The notes below the pieces were generated by a model that was given only the letters and a program-made list of their open reading frames with translations, did not search any database and was not told the DNA's origin. Source: Rhynchopus sp. YZ270_cl-10 (lineage: Eukaryota; Euglenozoa; Diplonemea; Diplonemida; Diplonemidae). From it: 64,000 nt of DNA. Made by a program: the position numbers and the translations under genes. The DNA is taken from NCBI GenBank assembly GCA_964035575.1, contig OZ037887.1:1339812-1403811 (forward strand), in the 5' to 3' direction. Shown here piece after piece: positions 44,344 to 54,417 of this stretch (position 1 is the stretch's first letter; each line of letters begins with the position of its first letter).

Positions 44344-44415
44344 GGGCTCTTAGCTCAGTGGAAGAGCGCCCGTTCCGCATACGGGAGGCCGAGAGTTCGA
44401 ACCTCTCAGGGTCCA
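44344..44415 (+). tRNA. tRNA-Ala(CGC)
   Basis: 72 nt. Acceptor GGGCTCT/AGGGTCC contains the G3:U70 wobble pair that defines alanine identity. Anticodon stem CCCGT/ACGGG encloses loop TCCGCAT, so position 33 is C rather than the near-universal U. T arm GAGAG-TTCGAAC-CTCTC, discriminator A, T run from 44,419. Confidence 0.95.
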
Positions 44416-44489
44416 CAGTTTTTTTTCTGATTTGTTTCCTCCTGTGTAAATTGGTTCTCAGAGCTTTCACACCTTGCTCCCTAAAATGT

Positions 44490-44561
44490 GGCTGTTTAGC
44501 TCAGTGGTAGAGCACATCATCCGTAATGATGGGGTCGTGGGTTCAATCCCCACAGCGGCCT
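44490..44561 (+). tRNA. tRNA-Thr(CGT)
   Basis: 72 nt. Acceptor GGCTGTT/AGCGGCC, D arm GCTC...GAGC, anticodon stem CATCA/TGATG with loop TCCGTAA (again C at position 33), T arm GTGGG-TTCAATC-CCCAC, discriminator T, followed by TAGGTTTTTT. Confidence 0.93.
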
Positions 44562-44670
44562 AGGTTTTTTTCAGAGCTTTCCTTTCAGACCTTTACAACC
44601 TAACTTGGGGTTTGTGGGTTTGCGGTCACTGGTGCACACATGGCCTGTGGACGGGCAGGGGCAAAAAAAA

Positions 44671-45002
44671 TTGGGTGCTTGCGTTGTGTGCTGGATCGGG
44701 ACCACCAGTAAACTGGCAGCCCCACATCCAGTTCTAATATTTGAAGTGTGAAATAGAACGCAATCGGAAGATTAGTTTACACGAATGTAAGAATAATATC
44801 GTCATGGTAATATTCTGTACAGATTGTACGGGATTTACTATCATATGAGAGTAGTCCGTCGCAGGCCACATCGGGCCCGCAAACATGACCGGTCTTCACA
44901 CAAAATTGTAAAAGAATTTTCTCAGAAGAAATGTCTTTTTCAAGTTTTTGTTGTTGCTGAACGAGTTGTTTGGTTTCGAAGTAGCACACTAACTTAGCAC
45001 CC
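44671..45002 (-). ncRNA. unidentified ~330-nt structured RNA gene, copy 1
   Basis: Diverged homologue of 54,418-54,741 on the opposite strand. The predicted RNA begins GGGTGCTAAG and ends CAAGCACCC, so the 5' and 3' ends pair; a T8 run follows (44,663-44,670 on plus). Near the 3' end a long imperfect hairpin (CTGGAT...ATCCAG with CCAGT/ACTGG apex) is identical in the two copies, whereas the middle third diverges with indels. The shared promoter-like element ends 25 nt upstream. The class is not recognised: RNase P/MRP-like end pairing is suggestive only, and the canonical CR motifs were not found. Confidence 0.6.
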
Positions 45003-45026
45003 AAACATACAGCAAACATCGGAATA

Positions 45027-45060
45027 CAAGACAGGGTCGTCTTGTTGGAGATGGGTCAGG
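45027..45060 (-). promoter_or_regulatory. shared Pol III-type upstream element of the unknown RNA, copy 1
   Basis: On minus: CCTGACCCATCTCCAACAAG then ACGACCCTGTCTTG. It contains AAGACG-ACCC-TGTCTT, the palindrome also found before U6, SRP RNA and the second unknown RNA copy, at the same 25-nt distance from the start. Confidence 0.6.
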
Positions 45061-45112
45061 GTCTGGACATCCTCAAAACCACACACCTAACACAACAGAA
45101 GAAAAGTAAAAA

Positions 45113-45231
45113 GGATTCAAGCACCCGGACTTCCCAGCTGGTCACCCACGCCAGTACTATCCAGGCCTGCTGGTGCTTAACTTCTCAAATCAGGCGGGAT
45201 GAGGTGTATTCACCAGAGTATGGCCGAATCC
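45113..45231 (-). rRNA. 5S ribosomal RNA
   Basis: 119 nt on minus. The ends GGATTC and GAATCC pair (helix I). Internal landmarks GGCCATAC, AGAAGTTAAGCACCAGC (box A/C region), CCTGGATAGTACTGGCGTG and GACCAGCTGGGAAGTCC match eukaryotic 5S. The gene is followed by TTTTTAC as terminator. It is a single gene close to tRNA genes, not a tandem array. Confidence 0.95.
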
Positions 45232-45282
45232 AATAATAGGTCTGGATAGAAAAGCTGGGAAGACTTATTAACAGTCCGTATT

Positions 45283-45345
45283 TACCTGAGAAGTTAGACA
45301 CCTCTAAGCCTGGATAGTACTGGCGTGGGTGACCAACTGGATAAA
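45283..45345 (+). pseudogene. 5S rRNA relic, inverted relative to the intact gene
   Basis: GAGAAGTTAGACACC and CCTGGATAGTACTGGCGTG followed by GGTGACCAACTGG match the central and 3' parts of the 5S gene; the 5' third and helix I are gone. With the intact gene it forms a partial inverted repeat. Confidence 0.8.
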
Positions 45346-45529
45346 TACACCGAAAAATAGATTTAAATTGTCAGACCGGTTCTTAGCTGTGCGCATCCAT
45401 AAAAAACTAAAAAAATACTTGCGTCAGAAAATCCTAGTGTGTTGTACCGTGGTCCGAAATTCTTTCGGTCCCGGGTTCAACACCTGAGACGAATAATATA
45501 TTTTGGTTTTTCCAGATTTTTCTCATTTT

Positions 45530-46710
45530 TTTGTCTCCTCACTCTTTCTGAGGATCTTCAAAATTGTCAAAAGTGAGAAATTTTTGGGAAAATGGCATAT
45601 TTAGGGGCTCTTGAATCCATTATGAGGTCAGATGAATCAATCTGAGCATCACACATATCCTAATAGACAAAATGTCCGTTTATCAAAATACCTGAAAATG
45701 CCTCTTTATCCTATCTAAGGATGTCAGAAACCCTCAAAAGTGCAAAAATCTTGGGAATACAGGGTTTTTGGGCCATTCTGAATCCATTGCGGGGTCGGAC
45801 GATTTGATTGGAGCATCAGAAGTGTCCTAATCGGTAAAATGTCGCAAAATTGTGGGCAAAATGCCTTTATACCCTATCTAAGCAATTAGAATATGCTCGA
45901 AAATGCAAAAATCTTGGGAATATGGGGTTTTTGGGCACATCTGAGTTCATTGCGGGGTCGTACGATCAGATCCGAGTATCACACAATGTCTAGAATTTCA
46001 AATATGCAACAAACACCTGTATTTTGGTGTAAAATGCATATAACCATATCTGAATGTCTCAAATACGCACGAAAATGAAGAAATCCTGGGTATATAGGGT
46101 TTTTGGGCCAATCTGAGTCAATTGCGGGGTCGTACGATCAGATCCGAGTATCACACAATGTCTAGAATTTCAATTATGCAACAAACACCTGTATTTTGGG
46201 TAAAATGACTAATAATCATATGGAAATGTCTCAAATATGCACGAAAATGCAAAAATCTTGGGTATATGGGGTTTTTGGGCACTTTTGAGTCAATTGCGGG
46301 GTCGCACGATCAGATTAGAGCATCACATAATGTCTCAAATTTTACAGGTGCAACAAACACCTGTATTTTGGTGTAAAATGCATATAACCATATCTAAATA
46401 CCTCAAATATGCACGAAAATGCATAAATCTTGGGAATATAGGGTTTTTGGGCCAATCTGAGTCAATTGCGGGGTTGCACGGTCAAATCCGAGTATCAGGC
46501 CCTCTCTACAACTTAGCTGGTGCTCAAACATTGGGGTTACAGGCAAATTTACCTGTACACAGGCATATGACCTCTGTACGAACCTTATTTTCACTCTAAA
46601 ATGCATTTTTCTTGGGTATATGGCGTATTTGAGCACATCTGAGTCAATTGCGGGGTCGTACGGTCAGATCCGAGCATCACACAATGTCTAACTGAGAAAT
46701 ATTTTGAAAA
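45530..46710 (+). repeat. degenerate ~172-bp satellite (about 7 units)
   Basis: Units recur at roughly 172-175 bp, marked by AAAATGCAAAAATCTTGGG, GGGTTTTTGGGC, TTGCGGGGTCG and GAGTATCACACAATGTCTA. Divergence between units is considerable. Inverted single units occur at about 51,120-51,250 and inside the SL cluster (52,610-52,740). Frames that stay open across units are by-products. Confidence 0.85.
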
Positions 46711-46728
46711 AAGTCGATTTTTTGGTGA

Positions 46729-47931
46729 AAATATTTTTCACAGAAAATCGAATTTTACTATTAAGATTGGCTTTGGGCATGACCCAGTAAGGTTACTATG
46801 GGCCCCATGGGACATATACACCCGAATACCAGGCCGTATTTTCAAAAAGTTGATAATCCCAGTATATGGTATGGCCCTGTGGTACGAAATTTTTGGCCGA
46901 AAAAATCGACCAAAAAATCGTCATTTTTGGGGGTCACGGTGACAAAAAGTTGCATTTTTTCACGAAAAATGGTCGGAATGTGACTTGAATGGGCTCTAAT
47001 GGGTATATTATGCACATAACATACCTAAATTATGTCGATATTTCACCGGCGGAGCCGAAAAAATCGATTTTCAGGGTGTGCAAAACTGTAAAAATGACGA
47101 AAATCGGAAAAATGACGATTTTTTGGTCAAAATATTTTTCACAGAAAATCGAATTTTACTATTAAGATTGGCTTTGGGCATGACCCAGTAAGGTTACTAT
47201 GGGCCCCATGGGACATATACACCCGAATACCAGGCCGTATTTTCAAAAAGTTGATAATCCCAGTATATGGTATGGCCCTGTGGTACCAAATTTTTGGCCG
47301 AAAAAATCGACCAAAAAATCGTCATTTTTGGGGGTCACGGTGACAAAAAGTTGCATTTTTTCACGAAAAATGGTCGGAATGTGACTTGAATGGGCTCTAA
47401 TGGGTATATTATGCACATAACATACCTAAATTATGTCGATATTTCACCGGCGGAGCCGAAAAAATCGATTTTCAGGGTGTGCAAAACTGTAAAAATGACG
47501 AAAATCGGAAAAATGACGATTTTTTGGTGAAAATATTTTTCACAGAAAATCGAATTTTACTATTAAGATTGGCTTTGGGCATGACCCAGTAAGGTTACTA
47601 TGGGCCCCATGGGACATATACACCCGAATACCAGGCCGTATTTTCAAAAAGTTGATAATCCCAGTATATGGTATGGCCCTGTGGTACCAAATTTTTGGCC
47701 GAAAAAATCGACCAAAAAATCGTCATTTTTGGGGGTCACGGTGACAAAAAGTTGCATTTTTTCACGAAAAATGGTCGGAATGTGACTTGAATGGGCTCTA
47801 ATGGGTATATTATGCACATAACATACCTAAATTATGTCGATATTTCACCGGCGGAGCCGAAAAAATCGATTTTCAGGGTGTGCAAAACTGTAAAAATCAC
47901 CAAAATCCCAAAAATCACGATTTTTTTTCAA
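46729..47931 (+). repeat. 401-bp satellite, three near-identical units
   Basis: Units start at 46,729, 47,130 and 47,531 (AATATTTTTCACAGAAAATC, TTGGCTTTGGGCATGACC, ATCGACCAAAAAATCG). Only scattered single-base differences are visible (for example GGTACGAAA versus GGTACCAAA). A degenerate fourth start follows. Confidence 0.95.
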
Positions 47932-48959
47932 AAATATTTTTTTCAAAAAAATCGATTTTAAAATATTGGTTTGGCTTGTGCGGGGACCTGAATCTGGGGC
48001 AACATACCCTGTGGGACATACTGGGCCCGATGCAAGGCCGATTTTTCAAAAATATGGTTGCCCCGGTAGACGGTATGGCCCTGCAGGTCAGTGCATCGGG
48101 CCAAAAATCATGAAAAAATCATGATTTTGGGGTCTGGCACCCCATGGGCACATATATCTGGGGGTGTGAAATATGCATGGAATCGACCGATTGGGGGTGT
48201 TATAGGTCCTGGGGGCCCACATGGGCCATATTTCACGCTATTGGGTCACGGGAAAGTGATTTTGACATTTTTTCATCGATTTTAGCTGTGAGAACCCTTC
48301 AAAAACACTGATTTTGGGGTGTTTCTGAGACGGTACGCTATACCCAGGGTCATATTAGGTATTAGTCCGGTCGACTTTTTGAAAAAACGACCCCGCAATG
48401 GACTCAGGGGTGCCAGATAGTGTATATGCACCAGAATGGATTCACGGGAAAAGTCAAAATTGGGTGTCAGATACATGCTGCCATAAGTGACGAATTTCAA
48501 AAGTTGAGATTTTTCGAAAATCAGGGTTCAGTACACGCTGTACCCAATCCTGGGGGCCAAAATTTTCAACTTTTTGAAAAAACGGGCGGTATATGGCCCT
48601 AAAGTGTCAAAATGAGTTAATTGCGACCTCGGACGGCCTCCGGAGATGAGTAGAAGTTTATTTACTGAAAAAAAAAGTCAAAACACAGGCAAAATCCCAC
48701 CTTCCACAGGTACAGTCAAAACTTTTATCCAGATCTCATGTTTTTTCAAAAAATTTTAAATTGTTTTTATGACTAACACCTCCGAAATTTTTCCTGATAA
48801 GATGGAATATGGTCCTGTCGTAGTATGCAGTGTGTTTGCAGGCAAAAATTTGCATTTTCTCGCCCCAGACATTTTTTTATACATAAAAGTGCATAAAGGG
48901 ACCCCTGACCCCAAAATCCGGGTTCCAGCTTTTTGAAGGGGTCACCCTACAGGCCACCT

Positions 48960-48990
48960 CAAAAAGTTGGCCCGTAGGGCCAACTTTTTG
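48960..48990. repeat. perfect 14-bp hairpin, loop GTA
   Basis: CAAAAAGTTGGCCC-GTA-GGGCCAACTTTTTG, no mismatch. It lies 13 nt before the next hairpin. Confidence 0.9.
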
Positions 48991-49003
48991 AAAAAACGGG
49001 GTT

Positions 49004-49046
49004 GCGATGTGTCCTGGGGGCCCGAAGGGCCCCCAGGACACATCGC
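49004..49046. repeat. perfect 20-bp hairpin, loop GAA
   Basis: Left arm GCGATGTGTCCTGGGGGCCC, loop GAA, right arm its exact reverse complement. Smaller relatives with GGGGGCCC-G(G/T)A-GGGCCCCC lie near 49,430 and 50,195. Confidence 0.92.
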
Positions 49047-51560
49047 TGGGAAAAAAATATTAGGTTTTTTGGGGTCTATATAGGGTTGCTGTGGGGGTCA
49101 CATGGCCGAAAAATGGCCATTTTTGGCCTATTTTTGGCCATTTTTTTAAGGTAAAAAATCCACTTTTTTTTTGTACATCCCCTTGCCCCCGGTAAAATTT
49201 ACCAAACATATGGCCCTGTTGGACATACTGGGCCCATGAGTCGGTCGCTGGATCACCAAACTAGTTGCCCTATTTGCTAAAATCATGTTTTCAGGGTCAA
49301 AAATAGGGTGTTTTTTAGGGTCAAAAATAGGGTGTTTTTCAGGGGTATGTTAACCACGTATGTGTCTTAGGGACCAAATTTTCCAGGAATGTGAACCAAT
49401 CGGGTCGCAATGGGTCCAGGGGGCCCGGAGGGCCCCCATGCAGGGAAAATTTGCAACAATCCTGGGCAATGCTGGGGGCCGATAGGGTGTGCCTATACAC
49501 GTGTTTTTACGTGTTTTTGGGCACTTTTCAGGATTTTCGAAAATTTTTGCAACACCAAAATCAAAAATTTCGGTCTAGGAGGCCCATATCTGGAAAAAAT
49601 CGATATTCCAATGGCCTCATTGGGACATATTGGGCCCAGGACCCTATTTTCAGGTCCCAGGAAAAGCCAAAACAATAAAAAAAATAGCTCAGGCGACCCC
49701 CAAAAATAGGCGAAAAACAGCCATTTTTAGGGTGTTTTTTAGGGGTATTTTTACACACACAAATTGTTTACCATAGCACACCCCCAGGCTGCCTCAAAAT
49801 TTTATCTTTATTTGATTTTTCCAACCCACATAGGGGTATTGGAGGCACAACTTTCACCAAGCCTGGGGAATTCGGCACTGCACACACACAACTGAAAAAG
49901 GCAAAAATCACCTGTTTTTCAAGGTGTCGCAGGGTAAATGTTGTTCCTTAAAAACCAATTTTTTTCTAAAAAATCGGCCCTGCGGGTGAAAAAACGACAC
50001 TATGGGGGGTATTCCAGGGTGTGGGGGCCCCAAAAATCCGGTTTAAGACCACGAGAGGGTCCGAATACACACCTGAGAAGGTCCCGGGGAGTAAAAAAAT
50101 GGCCATTTTTGGGGGGTCAAAATCTCACTTTTTGGGGGGATGTTTGTATACCCAGTACCGACCCACTAGCTGGGATGCCCAACTTTTCGCGAATATGGGG
50201 GCCCGTAGGGCCCCCGGGGCCCAGGGGGCCCAAAATATCGTGTTGCAGATGCCAGGAGAACATGTTTCAATATTTTGGATACATTTTTCCATAGGGTCAT
50301 TTTCAAAAGCACTGATTTTAGGGGTATTGAGCGAGGTACCCATACTCATGGGTTATCCTATATATTAGTTTTCACTCGGATGTGAAAAAACGATGTCGCA
50401 ATGGATTCAGGGGGCCCAAATAGGGTATATGGCCCAGGAAATTTTCAAAAAGTTGACCCAACCAGGTATACAGGCATACAAGCCGGTAGGTCAACAGATA
50501 GGGTGTTTTCCGCACCCAAAATATGGGGTCATGACCATGTGGGTCAGACCTGAATTGATAAATGTTTCGCACAGGTTTTCGCGAATACCCCCTCTATTCC
50601 GAATGCGCTACAAGAGTTTTAAATTTTAGGCTATTTAGATTCACTTTTCAAAACAAAATGGGTCTCCAGAACACACATGAGGTTCACATGTACCTCTACA
50701 GAAACCTTGGTTTTGGTCGGATTTTGAGGCCAATTTTTGGGTTCCCACCAATTTCCTAGGGTATACTGGGATATTGCCCGTGTGTCCAAAAGTGATTTTT
50801 GGGGCCTTAGGACTCCGGAGAATCCATTTAACGGTCGTTTTTGCACCGGAAAGACCTATCTAGTACCCAAAAATCGAATTTTCATATTTTTGAAAAAGTG
50901 ACCAAAAATCGACTTTTTTTGGTAACATTGTATGGCATAAATTATTCTACATAATGTGTGATGCTTGAATAAAAACTTACGACCCCATAATGTACTCGGA
51001 ACTCACCCATGTAATTGTTGAGAAAAAAAAACTTTCCGAAAAAATGAAATTTCAACCCGAATATGCACATTTGGGTCATTTTACGGCTATGTAGGTCATT
51101 TTGTATGTGTTTTTCGATTATATAGGTGATTAGGATATGTGTGATGCTCAGATTAAATCGTAAGACCCCGCAATTGACTCAAATGTGCCCAAAAACCCTA
51201 TATACCCAAGATTATTAACTTTTCCAGCATATTGGACATCCTTAGGTATGGTTATAAGCCATGATACGGCTATTGCTGGAAAAATAGCCGTAAATTGTGG
51301 TTGGTATTGATTTCAGAAATTATGTGATGCTTAGATCATGCCATAGACGCTTTTAATGGATTCATATGAGCTCATACTACCCATATACCCCTTCAGAAGC
51401 CCCTTTTGACTCTTATGAATATCCTTATATAGGCTTCCACTTGTGCAGAACCTTCTCAGTGTACAAGATGTTAGGTACAAAAAAACCATCATATTTTTTA
51501 CACTACTGGCATGCTTCCCAGGACACGTCTGTACTCAGAACGTTGTAGAGAAAAAAGGCA

Positions 51561-51675
51561 ACCAACGATTTCTAAAGCTACAGTTTCTGTACTTCATTGG
51601 TATGGAAGCATGAAGATTATATTCTTCTCACACAACTTTGTCAAAACATGGCCAGTTTCGAAAGAGACTGGCCTT
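51561..51675 (+). ncRNA. spliced leader (SL) RNA 1
   Basis: The 39-nt leader exon (51,561-51,599) starts ACCAACGATTTCTAAAGC and ends CTGTACTTCATTG, followed by the donor GTATGG. The body has a Sm-like AACTTTGTC, then a 10-bp hairpin GGCCAGTTTC-GAAA-GAGACTGGCC and T6. The exon core CAGTTTCTGTAC is the hallmark of kinetoplastid and diplonemid leaders. The RNA donates a capped leader to mRNAs by trans-splicing. TTGTAGAGAAAAAAGGC directly upstream is conserved among copies and may be promoter. It lies outside the 3,074-bp duplication. Confidence 0.95.
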
Positions 51676-51998
51676 TTTTACGTTAGCATCACCTTCTGCA
51701 AACCCCAAAAAACACACATGATTCCCATCACACACAAGTGCTTGCTGCAACCCATTTGTATATTGCCTGCAAAACCATGTGTGCAACCATTTGTGGCACT
51801 GGTACCACATATACCCCTTCAGAAACCATTGTTGACTCTTATGAATATACTTGTGTAAGCCTCTCACCTAAGCATATTCTGTGCAGACCCTTCCCAGTGA
51901 CCAATAGGTTAGGTACGAAAAAGCGACCATATTTAGGACACTGGAAGAAGGCTTACCAGTTCACGTTGGAGCTTAGAACATTGTAGAGAAAAAAGGCA

Positions 51999-52110
51999 AC
52001 CAACGATTTCTAAAGCTACAGTTTCTGTACTTCATTGGTATGGAAGCATGAAGATTATTCTTCACACACAACTTTGTCAAACATGGCCAGCCTCGAAAGA
52101 GACTGGCCTT
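51999..52110 (+). ncRNA. spliced leader (SL) RNA 2
   Basis: Same 39-nt exon as copy 1. The hairpin variant GGCCAGCCTC-GAAA-GAGACTGGCC has one mismatch; the intron loop is shorter (GATTATTCTTCACAC). Confidence 0.95.
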
Positions 52111-52432
52111 TTTTACGTTAGCACGATTGTCTTTGTGCACAAGAAGCAAACCCAAAAACACACCCAATTCACACCTGACCTAATGCACAAGTGCTTACTG
52201 CACCCCATTTTTAAATCGCCTGCAAAACCATATTTGTGACACTTGTTCCCCTTCAGAAGCCACTGTTGACTCTGTCGAATATCCTTCTGTAGGATCACAC
52301 TTAAGGATATTTTTATGTAGAACCTTCACAGTGACCAAGATGTCAGGTACGAAAAAGCAACCGTATTATAGACATTGGCAGAAGGCTTCCCAGAACAAGT
52401 GGGTACCTAGAACATTGTAGAGAAAAAGGGCA

Positions 52433-52545
52433 ACCAACGATTTCTAAAGCTACAGTTTCTGTACTTCATTGGTATGGAAGCATGAAGATTATATTCTTCA
52501 CACAACTTTGTCAAAACATGGCCAGTTTCGAAAGAGACTGGCCTT
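52433..52545 (+). ncRNA. spliced leader (SL) RNA 3
   Basis: Exon identical; loop GATTATATTCTTCACAC; perfect terminal hairpin; T6 terminator. Confidence 0.95.
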
Positions 52546-52851
52546 TTTTACGTTAACATCACCTTGTGCAAACCCAAAAAACACACATGATTCCCATGTT
52601 CTTCGAATATTTTGGTGATTAGGATATGTGTAATGCTCAGATTAAATTGTACGACCACGCAATTGACTCAAATGAGCCCAAATATCCCGTATTCCCAAGA
52701 TTTTTGGACTTTCGAGCACATTGGGCATCCTTAGGTATGTTTATAAGCCACTCTACGGCTATGTTAGAAAAAAAACCCACCATAATAATGATACATATGG
52801 CATGATTCCCAGAACATGTTGGCACTTAGAACATTGTAGAGAAAAAGGGCA

Positions 52852-52964
52852 ACCAACGATTTCTAAAGCTACAGTTTCTGTACTTCATTGGTATGGAAGC
52901 ATGAAGATTATTCTTCTCACACAACTTTGTCAAAACATGGCCAGTTTCGAAAGAGACTGGCCTT
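52852..52964 (+). ncRNA. spliced leader (SL) RNA 4
   Basis: Exon identical; loop GATTATTCTTCTCACAC; perfect terminal hairpin. Upstream GATTCCCAGAACATGTTGGC parallels the other copies. Confidence 0.95.
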
Positions 52965-53050
52965 TTTTACGTTAACACGATCGTCTTGTGCACAAGAAGC
53001 AAAAAAAACCCACACAACAACAGCAGAAGTTTAGAACCACATTCAGACCC

Positions 53051-53084
53051 TGACCCAACTCCAACAAGGGGCCCCTGTCTTGTC
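53051..53084 (+). promoter_or_regulatory. shared upstream element of U6
   Basis: TGACCCAACTCCAACAAGGG then GCCCCTGTCTTG: the CAAG...CTTG palindrome has GGGGCCCC in its centre here instead of ACAACCCT. About 25 nt before the predicted U6 start. Confidence 0.65.
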
Positions 53085-53107
53085 AACCACCTTGTGCATT
53101 TTTACTG

Positions 53108-53211
53108 GACCCCAGAAATGGGACATCCGTTAAAATTGGATCGATACAGAGAAGATTAGCATGGTCCCTGCGCAAGGATGACACGCATTAATCGAGAAAG
53201 TATCAACTTTT
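53108..53211 (+). ncRNA. U6 spliceosomal snRNA
   Basis: Diagnostic stretches GATACAGAGAAGATTAGCAT (ACAGAGA box pairing with the 5' splice site) and TGCGCAAGGATGACACGC (AGC/ISL region), preceded by TTAAAATTGG. The 5' end is placed at the CCCAGAAATGGG hairpin; T9 at 53,208 ends the Pol III transcript. U6 is the catalytic RNA of cis- and trans-splicing. Confidence 0.96.
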
Positions 53212-53431
53212 TTTTTGTCCCCCGGATCACACGTATTTTTTACACTGGTGTCTTCTTCATGCTTCCCAGACCAACACATATGTGCAGACATACCCATCAC
53301 CCACAGGTGGCAAGTGGCAGGCTGCAGTGACCCATTGAAATATTGGTTTCAAAAAACGACCATATGGTTTATGCTACTGGCATGCTTCCCTGAGCATATA
53401 CATGTCGAAAGCTGTGTAGAGAAAAAGAGCA

Positions 53432-53544
53432 ACCAACGATTTCTAAAGCTACAGTTTCTGTACTTCATTGGTATGGAAGCATGAAGATTACTCTTCTCAC
53501 ACAACTTTGTCAAAACATGGCCGGTTTCGAAAGAGACTGGCCTT
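53432..53544 (+). ncRNA. spliced leader (SL) RNA 5
   Basis: Exon identical; loop GATTACTCTTCTCACAC; hairpin GGCCGGTTTC with a G-U pair. The upstream region is the most diverged of the set (GAAAGCTGTGTAGAG). Confidence 0.94.
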
Positions 53545-53639
53545 TTTTACGTTAGCATGATTGTCTTTGTGTGTCTTTGTGCAAAGCAAAAAAAAAAACA
53601 CACACAAGAAGTGAGGATCTTCAAAACCACGTTTTTGAC

Positions 53640-53673
53640 CTGACCCACCTCCAACTAGACAACCCTGTCTTGT
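53640..53673 (+). promoter_or_regulatory. shared upstream element of SRP RNA
   Basis: CTGACCCACCTCCAACTAG then ACAACCCTGTCTTG, containing AGACA-ACCC-TGTCT, ending ~25 nt before the SRP RNA start. Confidence 0.65.
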
Positions 53674-53696
53674 ATTCCGACAATATGGTATCTATT

Positions 53697-54010
53697 GAGC
53701 CGGGATGTGTTGGCTGCATCCTGAAACCCCTAGCTTCTGGGGGGGCAAGCTTCTCCAGAACTGGGCACTCTTTGAGGTGGACCAAAGGCACCTTCAACTT
53801 CTGTGTTGATGTGTTGTCCGTGTTAGTCTACTGTCCTGTTTGCGGCCTTGGTGTAAACCAGGGCAACAATCAGAGTGAAATGGGGTGAACCGGGCCAGGC
53901 TGGTCTCACAGAGCAGCTCATAACTCCTGCAGTGGACAGTTCAAGGATCGCAGCACAGAGCAGAGTGAGGGTGTTTCCAACTCAATGGCTTGAACTGGAG
54001 AAGCGTTTCT
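53697..54010 (+). ncRNA. signal recognition particle RNA (7SL)
   Basis: The 5' Alu domain GAGCCGGGATGTGTTGGC with CCTGAAACCCCTAGCTTCTG aligns with human 7SL (GCCGGGCGCGGTGGC...). The S-domain helix 8 core GTGAACCGGGCCAGG, GAGCAGCTCATAACTCC and GGATCGC is conserved. The 3' CTGGAGAAGC pairs with 5' GCTTCTCCAG, closing helix 5 right before the TTTCTTTTTT terminator. Length ~310 nt is normal. It scaffolds SRP for co-translational targeting to the ER. Confidence 0.93.
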
Positions 54011-54174
54011 TTTTTACATTTTTCCATGTGAACATTGTTTCCACATCACCATACACATGTGTTGTTGATACACCCCACCACGTTGCCCAGACCATTCCTA
54101 CCCACATTATTCACCACAAGTGGCATGTTTACCAGCACATGTTGGTGCTTAGAGCAATGTTAAGAAAAAGGGCA

Positions 54175-54288
54175 ACCAACGATTTCTAAAGCTACAGTTT
54201 CTGTACTTCATTGGTATGGAAGCATGAAGATTATATTCTTCTCACACAACTTTGTCAAACATGGCCAGCCTCGAAAGAGACTGGCCTT
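54175..54288 (+). ncRNA. spliced leader (SL) RNA 6
   Basis: Exon identical; hairpin variant GGCCAGCCTC as in copy 2; loop GATTATATTCTTCTC as in copy 1; upstream AATGTTAAGAAAAAGGGC. Confidence 0.94.
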
Positions 54289-54359
54289 TTTTACGTCACC
54301 ATGAGAAAAAACATTCACACATATGATGCATGTACAAAGTGCACAGGTGTGTGTGTCAC

Positions 54360-54393
54360 CCTGACCCACCTCCAACAAGACAACCCTGTCTTG
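54360..54393 (+). promoter_or_regulatory. shared upstream element of unknown RNA, copy 2
   Basis: CCTGACCCACCTCCAACAAG then ACAACCCTGTCTTG, with AAGACA-ACCC-TGTCTT, 25 nt before GGGTGCTAAG. Confidence 0.65.
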
Positions 54394-54417
54394 TTTTCCC
54401 ATACTCTCCCTATGTTT

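Larger units (their letters stand above)
47932..51300. other. gene-poor degenerate repeat tract
   Basis: AT-rich sequence with recurring fragments related to both satellites (AAAAATCGATTTT-type runs, GTCGCAATGGACTCAGG, CTGGGGGCCC) in shuffled order. No coding region with recognisable features and no RNA gene seen. It contains several perfect GC-rich hairpins. Confidence 0.6.

Noticed and set aside
44777-45019. 80-codon minus-strand frame (FETKQLVQQQQKLEKD…)
   Set aside because: Coincides with the structured RNA candidate; the homologous copy at 54.4 kb breaks the frame with indels while keeping the RNA ends, so RNA is favoured.
45430-45500. tRNA-like segment with B-box-like GGGTTCAACACC
   Set aside because: No T-arm pairing and no acceptor or D arm can be formed; at most a relic.
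46798-47785. Three identical 61-codon frames
   Set aside because: One frame of the 401-bp satellite repeated three times; no start context or domain.
51561-51675. U5 or U4 snRNA (Sm-like site plus 3' hairpin)
   Set aside because: The first 39 nt and following GTATGG match spliced-leader RNA far better than any U-snRNA 5' end.
53571-53888. 105-codon plus-strand frame
   Set aside because: Overlaps the SRP RNA gene, whose identity is supported by conserved Alu and S-domain sequence.
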